Shown: one piece after another, positions 37,447-46,561 of the stretch
Position numbering within the stretch: position 1 is the stretch's first letter
How the letters are laid out: the number at the start of each line of letters is the position of its first letter
DNA from: Oleiharenicola sp.
GTDB lineage: Bacteria > Verrucomicrobiota > Verrucomicrobiia > Opitutales > Opitutaceae
Assembly (NCBI GenBank): GCA_025363455.1
Contig: JANYDW010000014.1
Span: 1 to 46,561, forward strand
Reading direction: 5' to 3'
DNA: 46,561 nucleotides
The notes under the pieces: generated by a model
What the model was told of the DNA's origin: nothing
The model's input: the letters and a program-made list of their open reading frames with translations, nothing else
Database searches by the model: none
Position numbers and translations under genes: made by a program

Positions 37447-38079
37447 ATGAACCCCACCGTTCCGCCCGAGTCCAAGTCCCGCCGCCGCCTCGGCTGGTGG
37501 ATCGCTCTCGGGTTTGGACTGCTGCTGATCCCACCGGTAGTGCTCGGCGTGGGCGTCCTCTCCATGCTCCGGCTCGATCGCGACGCCGCAGCACTTAAGC
37601 GCGAAGTCATGGCCGCCAGCGAAGCCGGGTGGCACACCCAGGTGCAGCTCAGCGTGGGCTGGGCGACGCTCGGTGCCGTGCGCACCGGCCTCCGTTTCGT
37701 CAATCATGAGCACATGGACGAGGCGCGACAGGCAATGAAGGCCGTCCGCAGCGCGAGTGTGGGCGTGTACGAATGCAACACTCGCGAGGCGCACCTCGAC
37801 CGCGCCGTGCTTTTCACCCGGACCGACGAGCTGATGCGGAAGCGCGGGTGGACGAGGCTGGTTGGCGTGGCGGAGAACAATGAGACCGTGCTGGTCTACA
37901 CTTCAAACGACATCGATTCGGGCAGCCGGCTCGACCTCTGCTTGGCCGTTCTCGATGGCAACAAACTGATCGTGGTCTCGACCAACGTGGATGCCAGTGC
38001 GCTCGCCGACCTGGCCGAGATGCATATGCCGAAGGGTGGCTGGCGGGGAGAATTGAAGCGCCAGAAGCTGAGCCTTTGA
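37447..38079 (+). CDS. Membrane-anchored DUF4252-like protein
   Basis: A 210-residue product with one N-terminal helix (WWIALGFGLLLIPPVVLGVGVL) after a basic, proline-containing start, so it is anchored with the rest outside. The C-terminal half repeats features of the previous gene: MRKRGWTRLVGVAENNETVL, then LDLCLAVLDGNKLIVVSTNV, followed by DASALADLAEMH. This places it as a diverged relative of DUF4252. The pair may act together at the inner membrane; that is inference. A family B palindrome follows the stop at once. Confidence 0.62.
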   Translation: MNPTVPPESKSRRRLGWWIALGFGLLLIPPVVLGVGVLSMLRLDRDAAALKREVMAASEAGWHTQVQLSVGWATLGAVRTGLRFVNHEHMDEARQAMKAVRSASVGVYECNTREAHLDRAVLFTRTDELMRKRGWTRLVGVAENNETVLVYTSNDIDSGSRLDLCLAVLDGNKLIVVSTNVDASALADLAEMHMPKGGWRGELKRQKLSL

Positions 38080-38082
38080 AGG

Positions 38083-38143
38083 GGTAGGGACGGACCGCTG
38101 GGCCGTCCGTAGTTCGCGGCGCGCCCAGCGGTCGCGCCCTACC
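38083..38143. repeat. Palindromic element, family B (copy 2, inverted)
   Basis: GGACCGCTGGGC and GCCCAGCGGTC arms between GGTAGGG and CCCTACC. Its reverse complement matches 33859-33923 almost base for base outside the loop. It sits directly behind the DUF4252-like stop codon. Confidence 0.8.
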
Positions 38144-38190
38144 ACATCCTCGCGTTGCCCTCCGCGCTGTTCCGTGTAATCGAGGAGGCA

Positions 38191-39390
38191 ATGCCAATCC
38201 TCCCCCTTATCGTCACGACCCCGGCTTTGCCGACTGTCGTCCACCTCGACGCCGACGCGTTCTTCGTGTCGTGCGAACTCTCGATGAAGCCGGAGTTACG
38301 CGGCACCAAGTGCGCGGTGGGCGGACGCGAGCGCGGTATCATTTCCTCCGCCAGTTATGAGGCCCGGGCCTGCGGAGTTTACACGCCGATGCCGACCAAA
38401 CTGGCGCTGAAGGTCTGCCCGGATCTTATCCTGCTGCCGCACACGGTGGGGATCTACAGCAAAAAATCACGCGAGATGTTTGATTTGTGCGAGACGCTGA
38501 CGCCGATCGTGCAACGCAACTCCATCGACGAGGGTTACCTTGACCTCGGGCCTTGCGGTTTCCGGACGGCGGAGGAAATCCAGAAGCGGGTGCGGGTCCT
38601 GCAACTGCGCATCTGGGACGACCTGCAGATCCCGACCTCGTTCGGTATCGCGGCGAACAAGCTGGTCGCCGCAATTGCGAGCAAAGCGAACAAGCCGAAG
38701 GGTTTCACCGTCGTCCCGCCGGGTGCGGAGGCGGCCTATCTCGCCCCGCTCAAGATCAGCGTCATTCCCGGCGTGGGCAAGAAGAGCGAGGAGCGGCTGG
38801 CGGCGGAGGGCATCCGGCTGGTTAGCGACCTGTTCACGCGAAACGAGCGTGAGTTAGAGGCATTGTTCGGTCGCGGCTGGCGGGAGATGCTGGCCATGGC
38901 GAGGGGCGAGGACGACCGCGAGGTGCACACGGAGTACGAAGACGCCAAGAGCTATTCGACGCAGGAAACGTTCGGGCACGACATTGGTGACTTCGCAGAA
39001 ATCGAATGCATCGCCAAGCGGATGATCGACGAGCTAATGCCCGCCATCCGCACCGATGGGAAACGAGTGAAGACGATGACGGTCAAGGTGCGTTACCCGG
39101 GAATGGAGAACAGCACGGCCGGGCGCAGCCTCGTGGAAGCGACCGACCTGGAGGCGCCGTTTTATGCGCTGGTCGAACCCTTACTCAAGGCGGCTTGGAC
39201 GAAGCGCCGGCCGCTGCGGTTGGTGAGCGTGCGTTTTTCGAGCGTGGAAGAAAAGGGAACGCAGCTGGAGATGTTTGCGCACACCGACGAGAAGAAGCGG
39301 CGGTTGGCCGCCGTGCTGGACAAACTTAATGCCCAGGGTGGAAACGGCGTCGTCCGCCACGGGCACCAGCTGAAACAAGGCCAAGACTGA
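38191..39390 (+). CDS. dinB: DNA polymerase IV / Y-family polymerase
   Basis: Error-prone translesion polymerase, 399 residues. The palm motif VVHLDADAFFVSCE (metal-binding Asp residues), SSASYEARACGVYTPMPT, the second catalytic block NSIDEGYLDLG (family consensus SIDEaylD), SFGIAANKLVAAIASKANKP, the helix-hairpin-helix ISVIPGVGKKSEERLAAEGI, and a little-finger domain (about 245-360) are all visible. I chose the ATG at 38191 because a textbook AGGAGG lies at 38183-38188, though with a short spacer; the open frame begins at a TTG at 38155. The end has no clear beta-clamp box: EEKGTQLEMFA is the best candidate (QLEMF). No LexA box was found upstream. Confidence 0.9.
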   Translation: MPILPLIVTTPALPTVVHLDADAFFVSCELSMKPELRGTKCAVGGRERGIISSASYEARACGVYTPMPTKLALKVCPDLILLPHTVGIYSKKSREMFDLCETLTPIVQRNSIDEGYLDLGPCGFRTAEEIQKRVRVLQLRIWDDLQIPTSFGIAANKLVAAIASKANKPKGFTVVPPGAEAAYLAPLKISVIPGVGKKSEERLAAEGIRLVSDLFTRNERELEALFGRGWREMLAMARGEDDREVHTEYEDAKSYSTQETFGHDIGDFAEIECIAKRMIDELMPAIRTDGKRVKTMTVKVRYPGMENSTAGRSLVEATDLEAPFYALVEPLLKAAWTKRRPLRLVSVRFSSVEEKGTQLEMFAHTDEKKRRLAAVLDKLNAQGGNGVVRHGHQLKQGQD

Positions 39391-39600
39391 TCCAAGCCCG
39401 GAGTTTTTTGCCACAAAGAGGCACAAAAAAAGAGTTACGACGGGTAGTGTTGATTTCCCGCGCGCCTAGAGGCGACTTGAGAATCTGTCCTGCCGGATAG
39501 ATTCTATGGGCCTTTTCGTGGACAACAATGCCTTGGATTCATGGCTCGTGGCTTGCAAATAGTGCTTCCGCTTTTCGTATCCGTGGCCATCAGTGTAATC

Positions 39601-40401
39601 GTGGCTAACAATTCCGAAATAGATCAACGCATTGCTGCGGCCAAGCAGGCCGTCCTGGCCGAAACGGAGCTGCTGCACCGGGAGTTCGGCCGGGCGCGCA
39701 CCGAGATCAAGCACGACGGCACCAAGGTGACCGCCGTGGACATCGCTATCTCGGAGCACATCATGGCGGCCATCACGCGGCAGTTTCCAGCGGATCAGTT
39801 TTTCAGCGAGGAATTGACGCCGACCGAGGCGCCGGTGCCGGTGACGTCCCGGTTCTGCTGGGTGCTCGACCCGATCGATGGCACGAACAACTACGCCAAC
39901 GGCATCAGCCACTGCGCCATCTCGCTGGCTCTGCTGGAAAACGGAGTTCCGCTTTATGGTGTCATCTACGACCTGGCGCGGCGCACGCTCATCCAGGGCG
40001 GCCCCGGCCGGGGCGTGTGGGACGGAGACAAGTCGGCTCGCGCCCGTCTGGAAGCCCCGGGTGGCCACAGCCTGATTGGATTCCATTCGCCCGTGGAAAA
40101 GAGCTACGCGGTGGAGGGCAAGCGTGTCATTGAGAATTTCAAGATACGCGGGCTCGGCAGCAGCACGCTGCATCTGGCCTACGTTGCCATCGGCCTGTTG
40201 GACGGGGTGGTGGAGCACAACAACAAGGTCTGGGACATCGCCGCCGCGGCCGCGCTCGTGGAGGAGTCTGGCGCCGAAATCCACTACCTCAACCAGTCTC
40301 CTTTCCCGATGAAGGAGTTCAGCCTGAAGTCCGCCCGCGTCCAATACGTGACGGGCAGTCCGGCCATGGTGGCGCGGTTGAGGGAAATTCTCGGGCGCTA
40401 G
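39601..40401 (+). CDS. Inositol-monophosphatase family phosphatase
   Basis: A Mg2+/Li+-sensitive type sugar or nucleotide phosphatase of about 266 residues. Metal-site motifs are in order: FFSEEL (Glu pair), WVLDPIDGTNNYANG (the DPiDGT block) and NKVWDIAAAAALVEESGAEI (the WDxAA block). It could act on inositol phosphate, fructose 1,6-bisphosphate or 3'-phosphoadenosine phosphate; the sequence does not decide. The start is uncertain: the ATG at 39541 adds a hydrophobic stretch (LQIVLPLFVSVAISVIV) that is unusual for this cytoplasmic family, so I favour the GTG at 39601, which gives the normal length. Confidence 0.82.
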   Translation: MANNSEIDQRIAAAKQAVLAETELLHREFGRARTEIKHDGTKVTAVDIAISEHIMAAITRQFPADQFFSEELTPTEAPVPVTSRFCWVLDPIDGTNNYANGISHCAISLALLENGVPLYGVIYDLARRTLIQGGPGRGVWDGDKSARARLEAPGGHSLIGFHSPVEKSYAVEGKRVIENFKIRGLGSSTLHLAYVAIGLLDGVVEHNNKVWDIAAAAALVEESGAEIHYLNQSPFPMKEFSLKSARVQYVTGSPAMVARLREILGR

Positions 40402-40479
40402 CTGCCGTTGGTGCGAACTGTCCGGCACTGCGGCATTCTCCGGACTGGACGAAAAGTACGACCCGATTATATCGGTCTT

Positions 40480-40866
40480 ATGGCGAGCCTGAATCCACAG
40501 GAAATAATCGTGGTTTCCAAGGGGGGCGGCCGGTTGCACGTGCGGTTTGCCGAAGGCGTCAAGACGAAGGATGCGCCCCGCCTGTTCGCGGAGATCAGCC
40601 GTCAGGCGCTGGCCGAGAAGGCCAGGGAGTTGCTCATCGATGCCCGGGCAATCCAGGAAAAACTGAGCGTGCTCCGTCGCCTGCAGATGATCCTGGCCTT
40701 TGTCACCAATCTGCGCGGCTTTCGCGTGGCTGGAGTTCTCTCAGAAATCTCCGTCGACCCGAAGAAGCTAGGCGAAACCATGGCCCGAAACCGCGGCGCC
40801 AACGTGAAAGTGTTCACCAACCTGCCGGAGGCGATGACGTGGCTAGGGTGGATGAAGTCTGATTAG
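40480..40866 (+). CDS. Small STAS/SpoIIAA-like protein
   Basis: A 128-residue cytoplasmic product. The alternation of strands and helices (EIIVVSKGGGRLHVRFAEGV, RELLIDARAIQEKL, FRVAGVLSEISVDPKKLGET and VKVFTNLPEAMTWLGWM) matches SpoIIAA/STAS-like small proteins. It has the 'lliDar' strand end and the terminal 'f....eA..WL' helix shared with the protein at 10714-11151. I chose the ATG at 40480; the frame is open from 40408. No role can be read from neighbours. Confidence 0.6.
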   Translation: MASLNPQEIIVVSKGGGRLHVRFAEGVKTKDAPRLFAEISRQALAEKARELLIDARAIQEKLSVLRRLQMILAFVTNLRGFRVAGVLSEISVDPKKLGETMARNRGANVKVFTNLPEAMTWLGWMKSD

Positions 40867-40883
40867 ACCGACGCACGACGGGC

Positions 40884-42242
40884 TCAGACCTGGTAGCTCT
40901 GCAACGGCACGGGGTCGAAAACCTTGGCCGCGGGGAGCTTTTCCTTGAGCTGATCGGCGAACCAGGTGCGGGCAGGCGGATCGCCGTGAGTGAGGACGAT
41001 CGAGCGGGGGTCGCACTTCAGGGCGAAGGCGAGGAGCTCGTCGCGCGTGGCGTGGCCGCTGAACTCAAAACGCTCGATGTGGGCACGGACGCGGGTCTTG
41101 ATGTTAATCTCCTCGAAGAGGAACTGGTCGCCGTTCTTCGCCGCGAGCAGGTGCCCGCCGGGTGTGTCGGGGTCGCAATAGCCGACGAAGCACAGGCTGT
41201 GCTTGGCGTTGCCCACGAGACAGGAGGCCAGGACGTAGGAGGGGGTATTGGCCACCACCATGCCGGAACTGACGACATAGATGCCCTGTTCGGACGGCTC
41301 CTTGCCGGGCTTGAGCTCGCGGGGTGATTTCTTGACCTTGAGCTCCTTGAGGATGCTGCGGGTGAAGTGGACGAGGCCGGTCTTCTTGCAGATCTGGTCA
41401 AAGTAATCGGCAATATCCATGCCCAGGCCGGAGACGAAGATTTGGGCGTCCGCGAGCCGGCCGAATTTCCGGGCGTCGTGCAGAATGGCCATGATCTCCT
41501 GCATGCGGCCGAGCGCAAAGACGGGGATGAGCACGGAGCCGCCGCGCTGGATCGTGGTGTTGATGGTGTCGATAAGCCGGATCATCTCCTGCGAGCGCTC
41601 GTGCCCCGGGGACTTCTCGGTGGCGCCGTGGGTGGTCTCGGTGATGAGCGTATCGAACTTGCCCTTGGGGAACTTTGCCCCGTCGAGGATGCGCTGGACG
41701 TTGAACAGGACGTCGCCGGTAACGAAGATGCGGCGGTGCTTGTGAATAATCTCGACGCCGGCAGCACCGGGGATGTGCCCCGCTTGATGAAACGTGAACT
41801 CGATCTCGTCGCGCGCACCGGAAAACTTCCGCGGTGTGCTGAAGGGCAGCGCATGCATCCGGGGAGCGCACCGGTCGATCTCCTCGTGGCCGAACAGCGG
41901 GTAATCGGCGATGCCCTTCTCCTCGCGTTCGCGGACCATGACGTTGGCGGAATTGTGCAGCATGCGCTCGATCAGCATGTGGCTGGGCTGTGTCATGATG
42001 ACCGGCGTGTTCGGCTGGTTCCGCATGAGCAGCGGAAGCGAGCCGATGTGGTCGAGGTGGCAGTGTGTGATGATGATGAGGTCCAGCTTCACGCCCTGCA
42101 GCGGGCTGAGATTGGGGGCGGCTTGCCGGCCGATCTTCTTGGGGTGAAGGCCGCTGTCGATGACGAGGTGAAAGTCGCCGAGCTGGAGGTAGAGGGAGTT
42201 GGCGCCGATGCCACCGTCAGCGTTGAGATCAATGAGCTTCAT
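40884..42242 (-). CDS. Metallo-beta-lactamase fold / beta-CASP hydrolase
   Basis: A 452-residue zinc hydrolase of the RNA-processing (CPSF73/YSH1-like) branch. The MBL motif HCHLDH is at residues 60-65, with HQAGHIPGAAGVEI, VTGDVLFN (later His and Asp ligands) and TETTHG. A beta-CASP insert (about 205-370) carries VLIPVFALGRMQEIM and VSGLGMDIADYF. The end has FEFSGHATRDELLAFA and IVLTHGDPPARTWFADQL, the typical closing His motifs. Members cut RNA or single-stranded DNA in the cytoplasm. The ATG at 42242 gives a start close to the first MBL strand. It faces a long repeat region. Confidence 0.88.
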   Translation of the reverse strand: MKLIDLNADGGIGANSLYLQLGDFHLVIDSGLHPKKIGRQAAPNLSPLQGVKLDLIIITHCHLDHIGSLPLLMRNQPNTPVIMTQPSHMLIERMLHNSANVMVREREEKGIADYPLFGHEEIDRCAPRMHALPFSTPRKFSGARDEIEFTFHQAGHIPGAAGVEIIHKHRRIFVTGDVLFNVQRILDGAKFPKGKFDTLITETTHGATEKSPGHERSQEMIRLIDTINTTIQRGGSVLIPVFALGRMQEIMAILHDARKFGRLADAQIFVSGLGMDIADYFDQICKKTGLVHFTRSILKELKVKKSPRELKPGKEPSEQGIYVVSSGMVVANTPSYVLASCLVGNAKHSLCFVGYCDPDTPGGHLLAAKNGDQFLFEEINIKTRVRAHIERFEFSGHATRDELLAFALKCDPRSIVLTHGDPPARTWFADQLKEKLPAAKVFDPVPLQSYQV

Positions 42243-42352
42243 GGGAGCGGCTTCAGAGAGGCGGGCGCACGCGGTGGGCGCAAGTTCAGTCTCATGGCCC
42301 CAAGCCAGTTTAACCGCTAATGGACTTCGCCAAAGGCGAAGTCTACAGAATC

Positions 42353-42603
42353 TCCTCCGGCTGATCGCCTCCGGGTTTAACTTAGGGGTCTGCTAATCGC
42401 AGACCAGGATAACCAGCGATTAACGGGTTCTATTGAGGCTTACTCAAAGAAGTTACATTCCCACTGTCATTGCGAGGAGGGAAACGACGAAGCAATCCAG
42501 CTGAATTGCCACGGCGCGCTTCGCGCCCCTCGCGATGACAAAAATGGTAACTTCTTTGGGTATTTCTCAGTAAAAGGAACTCCGTAGGCGATCAGCCGGA
42601 GGA
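42353..42603. repeat. Nested palindromic region (MITE-like, family G)
   Basis: Outer arms TCCTCCGGCTGATCGCCT (42353-42370) and AGGCGATCAGCCGGAGGA (42586-42603) are perfect 18-bp complements. Inside, CAAAGAAGTTAC (42445-42456) pairs with GTAACTTCTTTG (42547-42558), and TGTCATTGCGAG pairs with CTCGCGATGACA. The core GTCATTGCGAGGAGG...GAAGCAATCC is of a dispersed intergenic type known from other bacteria. The 42243-42664 gap has no gene that I can support. Confidence 0.78.
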
Positions 42604-42664
42604 GCAATGGTAAGATTCGCGTTAGCGAAACCATATTCGTGGGCAAAATTCCTTAGTCCGCCAT

Positions 42665-43048
42665 TCACTTCGGGATGACCATGTCAAACGCCGGGATGCG
42701 CACAAAGATGTGGGCACCGGCGGCATCGACGCCGTGAAAGCTGCCGTGCGCCCGGGCATCGCAATGGCCGACGTGGTAGCTGTTGTATGAGAAATGTTCG
42801 GCCGGGGCGAGGGTGGGGGTTTCGCCGACGATCTTGTCGCCTTCAACCACCAGCCGGGTGCCGTCGGTGTGCTCAATGATCCATTTGCGGCCCAGCAGTG
42901 TCACCGTGCGGTCGGAATCGTTGTGGATGGTCAGGAAATAGATGAAAGCGTGGGGCTTGTCCGGCGGTAGCTGCCCATCGGCTCCATTGCGGTAGACGAG
43001 TTTGTCGAGTTCCACCCGGAGGCCGGGGAGTTCGAGCGAAGGAGGCAT
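42665..43048 (-). CDS. apaG: ApaG family protein
   Basis: A 127-residue single-domain protein with the ApaG (DUF525) beta-sandwich. Blocks: LDKLVYRNG, HAFIYFLTIHNDSDRTVTLL, GRKWIIEHTDG, LVVEGDKIVGETPTLAPAEH, FSYNSYHV and a closing FHGVDAAGAHIFVRIPAF. The 'GegvvGe.P.l.pGe.F.Y.S' motif is present as EGDKIVGETPTLAPAEHFSY, with Ala for the usual Gly. I chose the ATG at 43048 because it removes a stretch (43049-43159) translated from intergenic sequence. The function of ApaG is unsettled (polyphosphate/Ap4A binding was proposed). Divergent from purH, which starts 178 bases away. Confidence 0.88.
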   Translation of the reverse strand: MPPSLELPGLRVELDKLVYRNGADGQLPPDKPHAFIYFLTIHNDSDRTVTLLGRKWIIEHTDGTRLVVEGDKIVGETPTLAPAEHFSYNSYHVGHCDARAHGSFHGVDAAGAHIFVRIPAFDMVIPK

Positions 43049-43225
43049 GGGGATGAGGAAACCACGGAATACCCAGAAGACACGGAAAAATGAAGGAGGG
43101 CCCGCTAATGACGCGAATCCACACGAATGGCTGGCTTGATTGGCGCTTATTTGCGTCATTCGCGGGGAAGTCCTCCGCCTTTCGGCTTGCCCGGAAAAAG
43201 CGCGGGCAGCACAAAGACTGACTCC

Positions 43226-44773
<1,548 letters not shown>

Positions 44774-44795
44774 GCGGTGGCGCTGGCCGCGGACG

Positions 44796-44848
44796 GGTAG
44801 GGCGCGGACTCCGTTCCGCGCCGCGGCGGTGAAGGGACTCACCGCCTA
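44796..44848. repeat. Intergenic palindromic repeat, family C (copy 2)
   Basis: TAGGGCGCGGACTCCGTTCC and then GCGCC form one small palindrome, and GCGGTGA with TCACCGC another. The blocks are those of 8999-9087 in reversed order. Confidence 0.65.
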
Positions 44849-44902
44849 GCAGTGGTTGGTTTTATGACTAGCGCCGCCGCGTGACTTGGGTCAAGTTGCG
44901 GC

Positions 44903-46273
44903 ATGTTCGATCCCGTTGAAAAATTAAAGGAATACGTGCGACAAGCGAGTGTCTCGGCTGACCCGCAGTTCAAAGCCGGCATGCTCGGCGCCCAAAACTT
45001 CGTCACCGGCCTGCTCGGAGAGATGGGCTTCGCCGTCGAGGTGGTACCGACCGCGCTGCATCCGGTGATCGTGGCGAAGCGGGGCGACAACCCCCAGTGG
45101 CCCCACGTGATCATCTATGGACACTACGACGTCCAGCCGCCGGACCCGCTCGACAAGTGGGCCACACCGCCTTTCGAGCCGGTGATCAAGGGCGAGCGCA
45201 TCTACGGACGCGGCACGGCAGACAACAAGGGGCCCTTGATGGTGCACATCGCCGCGGTGGCCCGGCTCCTGGAGAAAAACCCGAATCTTCCCCTCCGCCT
45301 CACCTTCGTCGTCGAAGGCGAAGAAGAAATCGGCAGCAAGAACTTCAAGACCTTCCTGCTGGCGAATAAGGAAAAGCTGCGCGCTGATTTTGTCTACATG
45401 TCGGACAACGGTCTCCTGTCGCCCGACCGGATGGTCATTACCGTCGGGCTGCGAGGCATGATGGCCTTTGATGTTGAACTGACCGGGCCGGCTTCCGACC
45501 TGCATTCGGGTATGCACGGCGGCGTACTCATGAACCCGTTGCAGGCTCTCGCCGAGCTCTGTGCCTCACTGCACACCGCCGACGGACGCGTGAACATTCC
45601 CGGCTTCTACGACGCGGTGGTCGAACCCGAGCCCTGGGAGCGCGAGCAACTCCTGGAGGCCGGCCTCGACGTGAAGACCTACCAGGCTTTTCTCGGCATC
45701 AAGGAATTCCATACGCCGCCCGGCTATACACCATTCGAGGCGATCCGTTTCCTGCCTACCCTTGAGTTCAATGGTTTCAGCGGTGGTTATCAGGGAGAGG
45801 GAACCAAGACCGTCATCCCAAGCAAAGCGCGGGGTAAAATCACTTGCCGGCTCGTGCCGAACCAGACTCCCGACGCGATCAAGGAGACCGTCTTCGCCGC
45901 TGTCCGCGCCCGTTGCCCCCAAGGGGTGACGATGACAATCACCGAGCAGCACCATGCCACGCCTTATGTGGTCATACCGCCGGATCGCTCTAACACGCCC
46001 AAGAACCAGTCGCCGGCGCTCGCCCGATGCTTCCGTGCCGTGGACCAGGCGGCGACGGAGGTCTGGGGCAAGCCGCCGCTGTATCTCCGCGAGGGTGGGA
46101 GTGTGGGGCTCATCGCGGACCTCAAACAGGTGCTCGGGCTCGACGCGGTCATGCTCGGCCTGTTCCTGCCGGAGGACAACCTCCATGCGCCCAATGAAAG
46201 CTTTCACCTCGGCGTGATGAAGAAGGGCATCGAAACCTCCGAGCGCGTGCTGACGGAACTGGCGAAGGGATAG
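44903..46273 (+). CDS. M20 family metallopeptidase (dipeptidase)
   Basis: A 456-residue zinc peptidase of the M20 (ArgE/DapE/CPG2, carnosinase-like) family. Visible motifs: IIYGHYDVQPPDPLDKW (first zinc His and catalytic Asp), IYGRGTADNKGPLM (bridging Asp), FVVEGEEEIGS (catalytic Glu pair) and YMSDNG (zinc Asp). The dimerisation-lid segment has LHSGMHGGVLMNP, and the end FLPEDNLHAPNESFHL carries the last zinc His. Expected to cleave dipeptides or N-acyl amino acids in the cytoplasm. No signal peptide. Complete; single gene after purH with a 129-base gap. Confidence 0.9.
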   Translation: MFDPVEKLKEYVRQASVSADPQFKAGMLGAQNFVTGLLGEMGFAVEVVPTALHPVIVAKRGDNPQWPHVIIYGHYDVQPPDPLDKWATPPFEPVIKGERIYGRGTADNKGPLMVHIAAVARLLEKNPNLPLRLTFVVEGEEEIGSKNFKTFLLANKEKLRADFVYMSDNGLLSPDRMVITVGLRGMMAFDVELTGPASDLHSGMHGGVLMNPLQALAELCASLHTADGRVNIPGFYDAVVEPEPWEREQLLEAGLDVKTYQAFLGIKEFHTPPGYTPFEAIRFLPTLEFNGFSGGYQGEGTKTVIPSKARGKITCRLVPNQTPDAIKETVFAAVRARCPQGVTMTITEQHHATPYVVIPPDRSNTPKNQSPALARCFRAVDQAATEVWGKPPLYLREGGSVGLIADLKQVLGLDAVMLGLFLPEDNLHAPNESFHLGVMKKGIETSERVLTELAKG

Positions 46274-46435
46274 TGGCGCGATTGAGAATTATGTAGGGCT
46301 GCCGCTGGCCGCCCGCCCACGGCCCGGCGGCGAGCGCCGAGCCTACAAGGGCGTATTCGCTGCGCTCAGGATGACGGGAAGAATTTATTCGCTGTGGGTG
46401 CAATACCTCGAAGTTTGCTTCGGCTTGGTCGGGAT

Positions 46436-46512
46436 GTAGGAGCCTGCTTGCAGGCGATTCTGCGGTCGGTCCGGTGGCGGACGTTCCGAATCGCCTGCAA
46501 GCAGGCTCCTAC
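46436..46512. repeat. REP-like palindrome, family A (copy 2, perfect)
   Basis: Arms of 25 bp (46436-46460 and 46488-46512) are perfect complements with a 27-base centre; the arm begins GTAGGAGCCTGCTTGCAGGC. It is very close in style to REP elements of Pseudomonas. The rest of 46274-46561 holds GC-rich repeat debris and no gene. Confidence 0.85.
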
Positions 46513-46561
46513 AGCCAGGCCAAGCAGCAGCGTGCATAGCGGTTGGCACTGGTAGGGGCCG

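Noticed and set aside
42243..42664. CRISPR array or RNA gene in the repeat-rich gap
   Set aside because: The repeats are inverted and nested, not direct and evenly spaced, and no tRNA-like cloverleaf was found.

Overview
The window looks like a chromosomal segment from a GC-rich, Gram-negative member of the Verrucomicrobiota, most likely Opitutaceae-like. This is inferred from the gene content: ADOP-type orphan permeases behind a PadR regulator, several Gfo/Idh/MocA oxidoreductases, TonB-dependent receptor remnants, outer-membrane and lipoprotein genes, and many palindromic intergenic repeats. No rRNA, tRNA or CRISPR was seen. No database search was possible, so family names rest on recognised motifs.

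Left edge (1-575): the start of an IS transposase (minus strand) and one IS end abut the C-terminal part of a TonB-dependent receptor, which suggests that the IS cut the receptor gene. Region 895-8823 is a tight plus-strand operon: a sodium:solute symporter, two Gfo/Idh/MocA oxidoreductases, glycerol kinase (glpK), glycerol-3-phosphate dehydrogenase (glpD) and a third Gfo/Idh/MocA oxidoreductase. Stop/start overlaps join symporter to oxidoreductase and glpK to glpD. The set suggests import and oxidative opening of a glycerol-containing glycoside or polyol, with the glycerol part entering glycolysis through GlpK and GlpD.

Region 9097-11205 (minus) holds a small secreted protein, an AI-2E/PerM-type permease and a small STAS-like protein. 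Region 11486-20500 (plus) holds a PadR regulator behind an inverted-repeat operator, three tandem ADOP permeases (the first with an amber stop at codon 31) and a TonB-C-like lipoprotein. A degenerate ECF sigma 5' end follows.

Region 20869-22555 is visibly more AT-rich. It encodes a secreted mini-protein with 12 cysteines in about 65 mature residues, and just downstream a VKOR-thioredoxin fusion that should make disulfides. This is the most attractive candidate for an undescribed system: a small Cys-rich product with its own oxidative-folding enzyme.

Region 23715-30826 (minus) is a DUF1302 / DUF1329 / YCF48-like / MMPL-RND cluster, probably for envelope traffic of a hydrophobic compound. A terminator and a palindromic repeat split it before the YCF48 gene. 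The rest is housekeeping and small envelope genes: a divergent uvrA, a tgt fused to an MnmD-like methyltransferase domain, a glycine-zipper lipoprotein, two DUF4252-like proteins, dinB, an inositol-monophosphatase family enzyme, a STAS-like protein, a beta-CASP metallohydrolase, apaG, purH and an M20 peptidase. At least six families of intergenic palindromes are scattered through the window, three of them present twice.
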